Assembly: GCA_030068525.1 (NCBI GenBank)
Contig: JASJOS010000003.1
Location: forward strand, 558,001 to 622,000
Reading direction: 5' to 3'
From: Xanthocytophaga flava
Lineage (GTDB): Bacteria; Bacteroidota; Bacteroidia; Cytophagales; 172606-1
Length of the DNA: 64,000 nt
The translations under genes and the position numbers were made by a program. Shown here piece after piece: positions 19,515 to 30,000 of this stretch; the first letter of the stretch is position 1, and every line of letters starts with the position of its first letter. The notes below the pieces were generated by a model, which ran no database searches, was not told where the DNA came from, and saw only the letters and a list, made by a program, of their open reading frames with translations.

Positions 19515-20441
19515 ATGGATGCATTTTCTAACATCGTTGTCGATGCTGTGAATCAGATAAAAAATGCAGTAGTTAAAATAGACATATTTAAACGACAGCA
19601 TGAAAAAATGATCCCCGTCGGGTCTGGTTCCGGTTTTGTATTTTCTTCCGACGGATTAATTTTTACAAACAGCCATGTAGTACATGGAGCGGATAAGATT
19701 GTTATTACGCTGCTTGATGGATCTGAATCTGAAGCATTTCTGGTTGGTGAAGATCCGGATACGGATCTGGCAGTTATAAAGACATATGCTAATGGCTTCT
19801 CTGTAGCTAAAATCGGAGACTCTGAGGCTTTAAGTATTGGACAACTGGTAATTGCTATTGGTAATCCATATGGCTATCAGCACACAGTTACCACAGGAGT
19901 TGTCAGTGCTTTAGGTCGAACGCTGAGAACTAATTCCGGTCGTTTGGTTGATAATGTGATTCAAAGTGATGCGGCTCTTAACCCAGGAAATTCAGGTGGT
20001 CCTATGGTGACTGCTACCGGCGAAGTTGTAGGCGTTAATACAGCTGTAATACGAGAAGCTCAGGGACTTAGCTTTGCAGTTGGCATCAATACAGCTAAAG
20101 ATATTGCGGGTCATCTGATCAAAGAAGGTAAAGTCAGCAAAGCCTATTTGGGAATTATGTTGCAGGAAATTACTATCAATCCCCGTATTGTTAACTTCTA
20201 CAATCTGAAAACGACCAAAGGCTTATTGGTAGTCTCTCTTGAGAAGAATTCGCCTGCGAGACGATCCCAACTTCAGGAAGGAGATATTATTATTGGTTTT
20301 GAAAACACCTCGATTCAGACATCTCATGACTTGTTTAAGTTATTAAACAAAGACCGCATCGAGAAATGGTCTAAGCTGGAAGTGTTACGCAATACACAGA
20401 AACTGGATATTGGTATTTATCCAACAGCACAGGCTGCCTGA
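19515..20441 (+). CDS. HtrA-like S1C serine protease with one PDZ domain, no signal peptide
   Basis: The 308-residue protein has the trypsin-like fold with the catalytic triad H54 (NSHVVHGA), D84 (DTDLAVIK) and S160 (NPGNSGGP). One PDZ domain covers about residues 205-300. HtrA/Deg proteases normally degrade misfolded envelope proteins and carry a signal peptide or membrane anchor plus one or two PDZ domains. Here the ATG at 19515 gives MDAFSNIVVDAVNQIKNAV directly, with no hydrophobic leader, so the enzyme looks cytoplasmic. The preceding 20 codons do not supply a signal. The gene is monocistronic with a strong terminator. Confidence 0.9.
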   Translation: MDAFSNIVVDAVNQIKNAVVKIDIFKRQHEKMIPVGSGSGFVFSSDGLIFTNSHVVHGADKIVITLLDGSESEAFLVGEDPDTDLAVIKTYANGFSVAKIGDSEALSIGQLVIAIGNPYGYQHTVTTGVVSALGRTLRTNSGRLVDNVIQSDAALNPGNSGGPMVTATGEVVGVNTAVIREAQGLSFAVGINTAKDIAGHLIKEGKVSKAYLGIMLQEITINPRIVNFYNLKTTKGLLVVSLEKNSPARRSQLQEGDIIIGFENTSIQTSHDLFKLLNKDRIEKWSKLEVLRNTQKLDIGIYPTAQAA

Positions 20442-20457
20442 CCAGTTTTACAGTTAC

Positions 20458-20496
20458 ATAAAAGGACTCCATAGAATACATATGGAGTCCTTTTAT
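20458..20496 (+). terminator. intrinsic terminator after the HtrA-like gene
   Basis: A perfect 16-bp stem (20458-20473 with 20481-20496) closes a 7-nt loop and ends in a T-rich run. Confidence 0.92.
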
Positions 20497-20568
20497 ATTT
20501 TCAACATTATATGCGCCATTACAGCTTAAAGAAAAATTGTATCTTACCCGAAAAAGCGCCGCATTAAA

Positions 20569-21579
20569 ATGAAATGGTTAAAACGTATTGCTAAATGGAC
20601 AGCAGGATTTATCTTCTTACTAACTATTAGTTATATAGTAGGTCCCAAACCCTCTGATCCTATTCTGGATACTCAACTACCTTCTGTTACTACAGATTTA
20701 AGTAAGCTGGAACAAGAAATCAATACAATAGAAAAAAATACTCCCTATCTCAAGCCAGATAATCAGGCCCGAATTATCTGGGCAGATTCGCTTCATAAAC
20801 AACCGACTACTTACAGCTTTGTATACATTCATGGTTTTGGAGCCAGTCAGGCAGAAGGAGCACCAGTACATACAGATCTGGCTCGCCGATATGGAGCCAA
20901 TCTATACCTGGCCCGTCTTCAGGATCATGGTATCAGCAATAAAAATACCTTTCAGAACCTCACACCTGAAAACTACCTGGCTTCTGCCAAGAAAGCATTA
21001 GCTATTGCCAAGGTACTGGGTCATAAGGTTATTATCCTTTCCACATCTGCGGGAGCGGGTCTTTCTCTCTATCTCGCTTCGGAGCACCCGGAAATAACCG
21101 CATTGATAGTTTACTCACCTGCTATTCGTCTCTACGATGATAAAGCGACGTTAATGAATGGTCCTTGGGGAAAGCAAATCATGCGTTCACTGTTAGGATC
21201 AGATTATATAACCTATCAGAGAGAAAATCCACTCGAGAAAAAATACTGGTCTACCCAATATACCATTCAGGGGCCGATTGTGTTGCAAAGTTTTATGGAA
21301 GCTGCCCTCAATCAGGACACTTTTGCTAAAATAAAGTGTCCGGTATATCTGGCCTATTATTATAAAAATGAGAAGGAACAGGATATGGTAGTATCTGTTC
21401 CTAAAATGCTGGAGATGTTTGATCAATTAGGAACGTCTCCGTCTTTAAAGAGAAAAGAAGCTTTTCCTAAAACAGGTCATCATGTTATTGCATCTTATAT
21501 TCGATCTAAAGACTGGAAAAGTGTAGAAAACGGCACAACTAAATTTATTGAAGAGGTAGTACATCTCTCACCAAAGTAA
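20569..21579 (+). CDS. membrane-anchored alpha/beta hydrolase (lysophospholipase-like)
   Basis: The 336-residue protein has one N-terminal hydrophobic segment (about residues 10-25) that acts as an anchor or uncleaved signal. The alpha/beta hydrolase core shows the oxyanion-loop motif YIHGFGAS, a nucleophile elbow STSAG with S160, and a late histidine in KTGHHVIASY. The elbow has serine in place of the usual first glycine. The closest named type is the monoacylglycerol lipase/lysophospholipase group; the substrate is unknown. The ATG at 20569 is the only good start. Confidence 0.82.
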   Translation: MKWLKRIAKWTAGFIFLLTISYIVGPKPSDPILDTQLPSVTTDLSKLEQEINTIEKNTPYLKPDNQARIIWADSLHKQPTTYSFVYIHGFGASQAEGAPVHTDLARRYGANLYLARLQDHGISNKNTFQNLTPENYLASAKKALAIAKVLGHKVIILSTSAGAGLSLYLASEHPEITALIVYSPAIRLYDDKATLMNGPWGKQIMRSLLGSDYITYQRENPLEKKYWSTQYTIQGPIVLQSFMEAALNQDTFAKIKCPVYLAYYYKNEKEQDMVVSVPKMLEMFDQLGTSPSLKRKEAFPKTGHHVIASYIRSKDWKSVENGTTKFIEEVVHLSPK

Positions 21580-21600
21580 ATAAGCCTCAAACTACCTATT

Positions 21601-21823
21601 GACCAGAATTCCGTTCATGAGCGAATTGAAGTCAATTACATGTAAGCTTCTCTCCCAATTATTTTTGACCATAGTGTGAATCATTTTTTGTTTTGACCAG
21701 AATATCGATCACACCACAAAAATATTCGAATAATGGTCAATTCTCTATTTGACCATTATTCTGTTCACTTATCTGTTTGACTGGAACTCCAGTCATTTCT
21801 CAAACATATCGAAATACTGATCA
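21601..21823. repeat. intergenic array A: 17-bp palindromic units at 28-bp period
   Basis: This lies in the 442-bp gap between the hydrolase gene and glpQ. Units start at 21667, 21695, 21723, 21751, 21779 and 21807, exactly 28 bp apart. An additional good copy lies at 21601, 66 bp before the regular series. Each unit is a degenerate form of the palindrome GAYCAGAATTCTGATCA; the best copies match at 14-15 of 17 positions and the worst at 10. The 11-bp spacers are T-rich or A-rich. Array B shares the same consensus. The remainder of the gap (21824-22021) holds nothing recognisable beyond a possible faded unit at 21835. Confidence 0.75.
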
Positions 21824-22021
21824 GAGTTAAAAAATATCATAATATCAATATTCTCAAAATATGATTAAAAATTTATTCAGATTTTTATATTTACTTACCA
21901 CTCTTCTAATATGAAAGGTAGAAGAATGAGTTAAAACTTCATACTTTCTTAAAATAGAATGTGATACTATTTTGACTTTTTAGATGAATCTTGCCAAGTC
22001 ACATACAAAACCTATTCATCT

Positions 22022-22900
22022 ATGAAATATTCATTTCTCTATTTGCTATTTTTCTTCACTATCCTAACTTCATACAGCCAATCTACCTTTGACTGGCAGG
22101 CCCATCGTGGAGGTAGAGGCATTATGCCTGAAAATAGTCTTCCAGCATTTCAAAAAGCGTTGGAAATAGGAGTTACTACATTGGAACTGGATGTAGTAAT
22201 CACCAAAGACAAACAAGTCATTGTCTCTCATGAGCCTTTTTTCTCAGCAGACATCTGTCAGGATAAAACAGGACAAAGTGTATCCTCTGACAAAAAGCAA
22301 TATAACATATACCAATTCACCTATACAGAAGTACAATCCTTTGATTGTGGATCAAAAGGGAATAAAGGTTTTCCGGAACAACAGAAATTGAAAGTTAGCA
22401 AGCCTTTGCTTAGTGAAGTATTCCAGCTTGCAGAGAAATACTGTCAGGAGAAAAAATTACTTCCTGTTCATTATAATATCGAAATTAAAAGTTCTCCAGA
22501 AGGCGATAATATTTTTCACCCCGAAGTTAGTGAGTTTTCAAACCTGGTCTATCAGGTAATCAAGCAACATGTACCGCTGGAACGTATCACATTACAATGT
22601 TTTGACTTCCGGGTGCTTAAGTACTGGAAGGAGAAATACCCTACAGTAACTCTGGCAGCATTGGTTGCTAATCCAAAGTCTGTTGAAAATAATCTGGCAG
22701 ATCTTGGATTTATACCTCAAATTTATAGTCCTTATTACAAACTACTTCTTACTAAAAATAAAGTAGAAAACATACATGCCTTAGGAATGAAAGTAATTCC
22801 CTGGACAGTGAACGATGTGGCTGATATGCAGCGACTAAAGGATTGGGGAGTAGATGGAATCATTACAGATTATCCCAATCGTATCAAAGAAGTAAAATAA
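22022..22900 (+). CDS. glycerophosphodiester phosphodiesterase (GlpQ/UgpQ family)
   Basis: The 292-residue protein has a signal peptide to about residue 20 and a TIM-barrel GDPD domain. Catalytic and metal ligands are visible: H28-R29 and E37 in AHRGGRGIMPEN, E55 and D57 in LELDVV, and H70 in SHEP. The C-terminal signature VIPWTVND and GVDGIITDYP is present. It hydrolyses glycerophosphodiesters to glycerol-3-phosphate and an alcohol, probably in the periplasm. No glycerol-3-phosphate transporter is adjacent. Confidence 0.92.
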   Translation: MKYSFLYLLFFFTILTSYSQSTFDWQAHRGGRGIMPENSLPAFQKALEIGVTTLELDVVITKDKQVIVSHEPFFSADICQDKTGQSVSSDKKQYNIYQFTYTEVQSFDCGSKGNKGFPEQQKLKVSKPLLSEVFQLAEKYCQEKKLLPVHYNIEIKSSPEGDNIFHPEVSEFSNLVYQVIKQHVPLERITLQCFDFRVLKYWKEKYPTVTLAALVANPKSVENNLADLGFIPQIYSPYYKLLLTKNKVENIHALGMKVIPWTVNDVADMQRLKDWGVDGIITDYPNRIKEVK

Positions 22901-23027
22901 ATTGCTCAGGTAAAAGATCTTCTGCCAGGTTACAGAATTAAAAACTATCGAATAAAAGCAAAAGACATTCTTACATTTATAAAGATGCTCTTTTATAAGC
23001 AATTCGATAAATATATTTTTTGTTGCT

Positions 23028-24308
23028 ATGCAGGAGTCATTTCTACATTTTTTATGGCAGTTTCAGTACTTCAGTTCCCAAGGTTTACAAACCACAGATG
23101 GCCGACAGCTTCAGGTTCTCAAACCTGGAATTTACAATTCTGATGCAGGTCCTGATTTTACTCAGGCACGTATTGTTGTTGGAGGCATCGAATGGGCAGG
23201 CAATATAGAGATGCACCTGCGGTCATCTGACTGGCAGGTGCATCGTCATCAACAGGATAAAGCATATGAAAATGTGGTGTTGCATGTAGTATGGGAACAC
23301 AACTTATCTGTTCATCATCCGGATGGTACAGAAATTCCTGTCCTTATATTAGAATCCCATACAGACAAAAACCTTCTTTCCAGATACCAGACCTTACTGC
23401 AAAATATGGCTCCTATAGCCTGTGCCTCTCAATTTTCAGCAGTTAAGAATATTCATAGACGTCAGGCATTGGATAAGGCCTTAATGAGTCGTCTTCATAC
23501 GAAAGCCATTTTTGTCAAAGAACTTTATCAGAACAGTCAACAACATTGGGATGAAACTGCCTATCAGGTTCTTGCACATGCATTTGGTTTTAAGATTAAC
23601 AGTGAACCTATGCTTTCACTTGCTCAATCATTGCCACTTAAGCTCTTATACAAACATGCCAACTCATTACTCCAGATAGAAGCTCTCTTATTTGGTCAGG
23701 CAGGGCTTATTCCTTTGCAGAGTAGTGATACCTATGTAGAAGATTTAAGACGAGAATATCTCTTCTTAAAGCACAAATACCAGTTGAATAATACAACAGC
23801 TACTCAGTGGAAATTTTTACGTCTGCGACCAGCCAACTTTCCTACTCTCCGCATTGCCCAGTTGGCGATGTTAATCTATCAGAAGAAATCACTTTTTTCT
23901 TCCTTGTTGTCTCTGCAAAAGCCAGAAGAGATCCTGACTCTCATGGATATTACTCCTTCTGCTTATTGGCAAAAGCATTACCATTTTGGTAAAGAGAGTA
24001 ATCATGAAGGCTCTTTTGGAAAAGATAGTCAACACAATCTTTTGATTAATAGTGTTGTGCCACTTCTTTCAGCTTGTGCAGAGATCAAGAACGAGCATCA
24101 ATATATTGAGCATGCTGTTTTTTTATTGGAGCAACTACCTGCGGAAAACAATAAAATCACACGATTGTGGAAATCAGAAACCGGATTGGATATTCGCACA
24201 GCATTTGATTCTCAGGCGAGTATAGAATTATACAATCACTCTTGTTGTGAACATAGGTGTTTAAGCTGCCCTATTGGAGTTTCATTAGTAAAACAAAAAA
24301 CCGTGTAG
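23028..24308 (+). CDS. DUF2851 family protein
   Basis: The 426-residue cytoplasmic protein matches the Bacteroidota-specific DUF2851 family, recognised by FLHFLWQFQYFSSQGLQTTDG, NSDAGPDFTQARI and NIEMHLRSSDWQVHRHQQDKAY near the N-terminus. Its C-terminus has a cysteine cluster (NHSCCEHRCLSCPIG) that could bind a metal. The function is unknown. The nuclease-like opening (GNIEMHLRSSDW) has suggested a restriction-endonuclease-type fold for the family, but I cannot confirm that here. Confidence 0.85.
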   Translation: MQESFLHFLWQFQYFSSQGLQTTDGRQLQVLKPGIYNSDAGPDFTQARIVVGGIEWAGNIEMHLRSSDWQVHRHQQDKAYENVVLHVVWEHNLSVHHPDGTEIPVLILESHTDKNLLSRYQTLLQNMAPIACASQFSAVKNIHRRQALDKALMSRLHTKAIFVKELYQNSQQHWDETAYQVLAHAFGFKINSEPMLSLAQSLPLKLLYKHANSLLQIEALLFGQAGLIPLQSSDTYVEDLRREYLFLKHKYQLNNTTATQWKFLRLRPANFPTLRIAQLAMLIYQKKSLFSSLLSLQKPEEILTLMDITPSAYWQKHYHFGKESNHEGSFGKDSQHNLLINSVVPLLSACAEIKNEHQYIEHAVFLLEQLPAENNKITRLWKSETGLDIRTAFDSQASIELYNHSCCEHRCLSCPIGVSLVKQKTV

Positions 24309-24325
24309 TTACCCTACACGGTTTT
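24297..24325. terminator. bidirectional intrinsic terminator
   Basis: A 12-bp perfect stem (24297-24308 with 24314-24325) closes a 5-nt loop between the convergent DUF2851 and GT61 genes. T-runs occur on both strands. Its left arm overlaps the last codons of the DUF2851 gene. Confidence 0.88.
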
Positions 24326-24354
24326 AAGAAATTTCCGATTATGTTTTATAGTAT

Positions 24355-25575
24355 TTACACAGCACTTGATGTCACTCCAGCCAGAATATCAGCTTCTTCA
24401 CACAGGCGAAGGAGCTTTTTAGCATCGACACGGATATCTGTTATATTTCTATCTTCATAAGTATTAGGATTAGTATCACTACCCAAAGGTTCTCCAATCA
24501 TATAGTAATAATCAAAACCACCATAATTACTGATTACGAAGTTAGAGGCTTCGAAATAGTCATATGGAAATATCTCTACTACTTTTGTTCCTGGACGGGA
24601 GAAGATAGTATTATGAAGTGCAGATCCATGTACTGCAATAATTACGTCTGCATTTCCAAAGATATCTGCTTCCTGTTGCATGGTCTTACCTTCCATACTT
24701 ACAAATGTAAATCCATGTGGTTCCAGTGCAGCTTTTACTTCTGGCAGGTTTAACTCTTTCCGGAATTTCACATTTCCTCTCATCACAAATATTTTCTTTG
24801 CGAACTGACCTTCGTATGCTGGAGTTGCGGGCTTAAACAGATTCTTTTGTAAGAATTGGACGCTATGGCTGTCCAGCTCAAAGCCAGTACGCATTGAGTT
24901 TATTTTATCAATATCCCGAAACTTCATAGATATCAGAGAGCGATCTGCCCGACAGGAGAAATTGATAATCTGTTCTCTGCGAATACCCATCTTAGCAAAA
25001 GACTCTTCCACAAAATCAACAATAGGACATTCACCAATATAATAATAGTCTATATTTTCTTTGCCAAATGTTTCCCAATAGGACAATAACAGAGGCAATT
25101 GTGTTTGTAGCCAATGTCCATACTGATTAGGAACCGTATTTGAGAAATAGGCAACCGTTCCACTTATTTTTGGAGGGTCCAGCAGATATTCATGTTGAAT
25201 AGGTAACTCATCAAACCGAACTCTTGGTTCATAAATAGGTCGGTTTTCATCATCTACCAGGTGATTATATTGAAAAGAGAAATTCGGATTGCGAATTTCC
25301 AGCAATACAGCATCATAATTAGCACCCTTAGTGGGGAATGTTGACTTATAGCCTTTAAAAAGAGCATCTTCAGCAAGAAATTTAGGCTTTTTCAGTTCAA
25401 ACTCATTCTCCAGGAAGAATCTATGAATAGAAACATCTGAACGTGAACCATATGCAGCTTGAGCATTTTCAAGCGATAATGCAACCACACTCTTAGGCTT
25501 TACTTTACCAGTTAAAGCGTAATAGGTTTTTTTTAACTTTCTTGAAAGTTTTTTCTTAAATGGTTTTGTTTGCAT
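24355..25575 (-). CDS. glycosyltransferase family 61 protein
   Basis: The 406-residue protein carries the GT61 (DUF563) core. The signature region near residues 300-345 reads IFGNADVIIAVHGSALHNTIFSRPG followed by VVEIFPYDYF, and a middle segment AYFSNTVPNQYGHWLQTQLP matches the family's acceptor-side motif. No signal peptide is present; the lysine-rich N-terminus may be membrane-associated. It probably acts in capsule or surface glycan assembly, but it stands alone here with no polysaccharide cluster. Confidence 0.85.
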   Translation of the reverse strand: MQTKPFKKKLSRKLKKTYYALTGKVKPKSVVALSLENAQAAYGSRSDVSIHRFFLENEFELKKPKFLAEDALFKGYKSTFPTKGANYDAVLLEIRNPNFSFQYNHLVDDENRPIYEPRVRFDELPIQHEYLLDPPKISGTVAYFSNTVPNQYGHWLQTQLPLLLSYWETFGKENIDYYYIGECPIVDFVEESFAKMGIRREQIINFSCRADRSLISMKFRDIDKINSMRTGFELDSHSVQFLQKNLFKPATPAYEGQFAKKIFVMRGNVKFRKELNLPEVKAALEPHGFTFVSMEGKTMQQEADIFGNADVIIAVHGSALHNTIFSRPGTKVVEIFPYDYFEASNFVISNYGGFDYYYMIGEPLGSDTNPNTYEDRNITDIRVDAKKLLRLCEEADILAGVTSSAV

Positions 25576-25769
25576 AAAAGTAATAAGAGTTCATAGTATC
25601 ACACATAGCTTAGCAATACATCAGCAAATTACTTAATTTGTAGAGAAAATGGAAGTAAGGTAAATATGCACAGTATGGAAATTTACAAAAAAAACAGGTT
25701 GTGAGTCATTATTACTCTTTACTTTTTCAAGCAAACCAATCTTATTTATCTTATAAAAAATGTAACCTA

Positions 25770-26840
25770 TTGACTCATAAAGACCTAGATTACCTGATCG
25801 TTGGGCAAGGATTAGCAGCCTCTGTATTGGCACTAACCTTACTAAAACAACAAAAAAAAATAATTTTATTTAGTGATAGAGAACTGAAACCTGCCTCTGC
25901 TGTAGCTGCCGGGCTTTACAATCCTATTACAGGACGAAAGATGAGCAAAACCTGGCAGGCAGAAACATTATTTCCGTTTTTGGAGAACTTCTATACAGAA
26001 CAGGAAGCCATTCTTAACAGTCGTTTTTTTTATCCTTCCACTATTTATCGTCCTTTTATTTCTATTGAGGAGCAAAATACATGGATAGCAGAAACATCCC
26101 AACCTGATATTGCTCGTTTTGCAGAAATCTGCCAAGACGACAACTCTATATCAACTGCTGTCAATGCGCCCTATGGTGGAATGCTTATTCACCATGCCGG
26201 ATATCTAAATGTCAAATCTTTTTTATCAGCCTGTCATGAGTATTTTGACAAAATTGGTATTGTATACAATCATAGACTGGATCATACTCAAATACAGTTT
26301 TCAGGAAGTAAAGTTCAGTATAAGGATGTCACAGCACAACAGATAATATTCTGTGAAGGGCCTTATGCTACTGAGAATCTATTCTTCAACTGGCTTCCTT
26401 TTCGTCCTGTTAAAGGAGAGGTACTACATGTAGTTATTGATGATTTTGTAACAAATTATATTATTAACCAACATTTATTCGTTATTCCATTACCAGATGG
26501 CACTTTTCGTGTAGGTGCAACTTATAACTGGCGTACTCTTGACTGGCAGCCCAGTGAATCAGGTAAGGCAGAATTATTGGAGAAGTTATCCCGACTTGTT
26601 CAAAGACCTGTACATATCCTGGATCATTCAGCAGGAATCCGTCCGGCTACAGCAGATAGACGTCCATTTATTGGCACACATCCAGAACATCCAGAATTGG
26701 CATTCTTTGGGGGTATGGGTAGTAAAGGAGTTTCTTTAATACCATATTTGGCACAACATTTTATTGATTTCTTATTATTTCAAAAAGAAATCATGCCTGA
26801 AATCAACATTAATCGTTATCTTTCGTTGTATAAAAAATAA
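25770..26840 (+). CDS. FAD-dependent oxidoreductase (DAO family)
   Basis: The product has a DAO-type FAD-binding fold. The dinucleotide motif DYLIVGQGLAASVLAL is followed by SAVAAGLYNPITGRKMSKTW, and a C-terminal GIRPATADRRPFIGTHP is typical of glycine-oxidase/MnmC-C-like enzymes. The frame is open from a GTG at 25701 (379 residues), but no ATG precedes the fold. I prefer the TTG at 25770 (356 residues), which puts the beta-alpha-beta motif near the N-terminus as in relatives. The substrate is unknown. It is close to the D-amino-acid oxidase/MnmC C-domain group but has no MnmD domain. Confidence 0.8.
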   Translation: MTHKDLDYLIVGQGLAASVLALTLLKQQKKIILFSDRELKPASAVAAGLYNPITGRKMSKTWQAETLFPFLENFYTEQEAILNSRFFYPSTIYRPFISIEEQNTWIAETSQPDIARFAEICQDDNSISTAVNAPYGGMLIHHAGYLNVKSFLSACHEYFDKIGIVYNHRLDHTQIQFSGSKVQYKDVTAQQIIFCEGPYATENLFFNWLPFRPVKGEVLHVVIDDFVTNYIINQHLFVIPLPDGTFRVGATYNWRTLDWQPSESGKAELLEKLSRLVQRPVHILDHSAGIRPATADRRPFIGTHPEHPELAFFGGMGSKGVSLIPYLAQHFIDFLLFQKEIMPEININRYLSLYKK

Positions 26841-27023
26841 AGGATTGTACATTAACAACATTTATCATTTGTTAGCAAGCAGATATAAATCCTGTGTTCA
26901 GGCCTGAAAAGAGTATTTGTTATACAAGACATCTCGCCTTTTTCACTATCCGTTTCATAGGTAGCTCGCTCAATGCTATATTTCAAATGCAAAAATGTGC
27001 GACTGTAAATAATTATGTATTGT

Positions 27024-30000
27024 ATGAAGGCTGTTTACAAACTACTTGTTCCTATACTATTTTTAGCATTTTTTTTCTCTGATGCCTATTCTCAAACTGC
27101 ATTGGATGTTTTTGGTAAAAACAGGATTCAATACAAGAACTTTAACTGGAAAGTAATTACTACAACTAACTTTGAAGTATATTATTACCAGGAAGGCAAC
27201 GAACAAGCGTATTTTGCTGCGCGTCACGTTGAATCAGATTTTGATCGCATTGCAGATCTGCTGGGATATACGCCTTATTCCAAAACAAAAATTTTTATTT
27301 ATAACTCTATTACAGATCTTCAACAAAGTAATGTGGGTCTGAATAATGATATTACACTGGTAGGAGGACAAACCAACTTTGTTAAATCCAGAGTGGAAAT
27401 TGCCTATACAGGCAGTGCTGTCAATTTCAAGCGTGAACTAAGCCTGGGAATCTCCCGCATGTTTATTACAGAAATGATGTTTGGTGGCAGCCTGAAAGAT
27501 ATGGTACAAAGTTCTTATCTTTTGTCGCTTCCTGAATGGTTTGTATCAGGAGCAGCAGCCTATGTAGCAGAAGGTTGGGGAGCAGAAATGGATGACTTTG
27601 TACGGGATATGATCGTACATAAAAATCTCAAACGCCCCTCCACGCTGACAGGAGATGATGCTATGCTAGTGGGTCAGTCTATCTGGAATTATATAGCTGA
27701 ACGGTATGGCAAATCAAACATTTCGAATATCCTTAATCTTACCCGTATCATCCGTAATGAAGAAAGCAGTATTGTAAGTACCCTGGGTGTATATCCGTAT
27801 AGCAATTTTCTAAAAGAATGGCGGAATTATTATACAACCATGAATGTACCCATCATCAATACTTATACAATGCCAAGGGAAGATATGCGTGCCCGTAAAA
27901 ACAGTAGGGATAAGTATGACTATAATCAGGTGAAGATCAGCCCTAATGGAAAACTAGTTGCGTATTCAGAAAATTACAATGGCCGTTATACAGTATATGC
28001 CAAAGATGTAAAAACCTCAAAACGCACAACACTGATGGCAGGAGGTTATCGAACTATCAATCAACGTTTTGATGAACAGATACCTCTTATAGGATGGCGC
28101 AATAATAATCAGGTAGTTGTAATACATGCCAAAGCTGGAGAATATGTAGTTAGTGTTTATGATATGACCAAGCCTTTTTACAATCGTCTGGTTAACCGTA
28201 AATTTCTGAAAAGCTTTACTCAGGTTAAGGACTTTGATGTATCATCGGATGGACGTACATTAATAATGAGTGCAGTACGCAATGGCAAAAATGATATATT
28301 CTTATATGATATTGGCCGTGGGGCAATTACTACAGTCACAGAGGATTTATACGATGATCTTAACCCTCATTTCATAGGAGAATCGTCAAATGCTTTTGTA
28401 TTTAGCTCAAATCGAATCAGCGATACATTAAAAACAGACAAAGGTTCATTTCAGACTATAACACCAAACTTTGACTTATTTGTCTATGACCCTTCTCAAT
28501 CTACAACGCTGTTACAACGCATTGTAAATACAGCAGGCAATGAAACACAACCTGTTGTTAACAGAGACAATATTTATTTTCTGAATGATATCACAGGTAT
28601 TAATCACCTTTATCGTTACCAGTTAAGTAATCGTAGTGTTCAGCCAGTTACTTCTTTCAGGCAGAGTCTTCTGTCTTATGATATTCACCCATCAGACAGC
28701 AGTTTAGCATATACCATTCTGGATAATCAACGCAGGTTCGTAGGATTTAGTAATCACTCTGATTTATCTTCTGCCAAACAAGTCATTCAAACGAAACGGA
28801 GTGAACTTTTGATAGATAAATCGGAACTTAACAAAAATATAAATACAGGAGATACAAAAACAGCCCCCCCTTCTGAAACACCTGTTCAAGCTCCTCCCAA
28901 AGATCAATTGGTCCTGGAACCTGGCGAAGTCGATACAGACAATTATGAATTTGATGCAGATACAAAAAAGCAGCAATCCAAAGAACCAACACGCAGCATC
29001 GTGGCTACTGTTACAGAAGGCAATACAAAAAAACAAGCTCTTCAAATCAATGGACCTCATGAATACCAGCAACGCTTTACAGTTGATAATACTGTAACAT
29101 CCTTTATCATTGATCCTGTTCGGAACTTAGGGATTACATTTGATGTATTGATGAACGAAGTATTAGAAGATCATAAGTTTAAAGGAGGATTGACAGGATT
29201 CTTTGATCTTTCAAGCAGCAATTTCTATGGAGAATACCAGTACATAAAGAAACGTATTGACTTTGGAATACGCTACGATAAGAAGACATACTATTTTAAC
29301 CCTTCAGAGAACAATGTTACTTTTACTCAACGTTATAATTTACATAAGATTCAGTTTACAGCATCTTATCCATTAAGTGTATCGAGCCGTTTCTCTGTAT
29401 CTCCTATTTTGATGCTTACCCGCTTTGTAGAAGCACAATATAGTGCCAGTATAACCCCTCCTATTGCAACTACAGGGTATGCAGGTATTCGATTTGAATA
29501 CGTATTTGATAATACTATAGTAAATGGATTAAACATGACTGAAGGTACTCGTATCAGAGTACGTTATGATAACCACAGAGGTATAGCAGACAAAGGAACT
29601 GTATCTAATCCAGGTGCCAGAAGCTTTGATAATCTAAGTGTAGATATTCGTCACTATCAGGAGGTGCATCGTGATATTATCTTGGCAACTCGTTTAGCCT
29701 ATGGACGTTATGGAGGCAGTGCACCAAAGCAATATTTATTGGGAGGGATGGACAACTGGGCTTTCCCAACTAGGGACGCCCGACCTGAGAATGATCCTTT
29801 GACTATAGCACAGGGAACCGATAACAGAGATATCCTATTTAACGAATTTGCGACTAACCTTCGGGGGTTTCCATATAATAAACTGTCAGGACAATCTTTT
29901 CTATTATTGAATGCAGAGTTGCGTTTACCGATTGTACGATATTTCTATCGGGGACCTATTACTTCCAATTTCTTTAAAAACCTACAGTTAGTTGGTTTCT

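Noticed and set aside
21601-21823. run of terminators
   Set aside because: The palindromes are AT-rich, imperfect and not followed by U-tracts, and they are repeated at a fixed register.
23020-23208. 62-codon open frame overlapping the start of the DUF2851 gene
   Set aside because: It lies in another frame of a conserved family protein.
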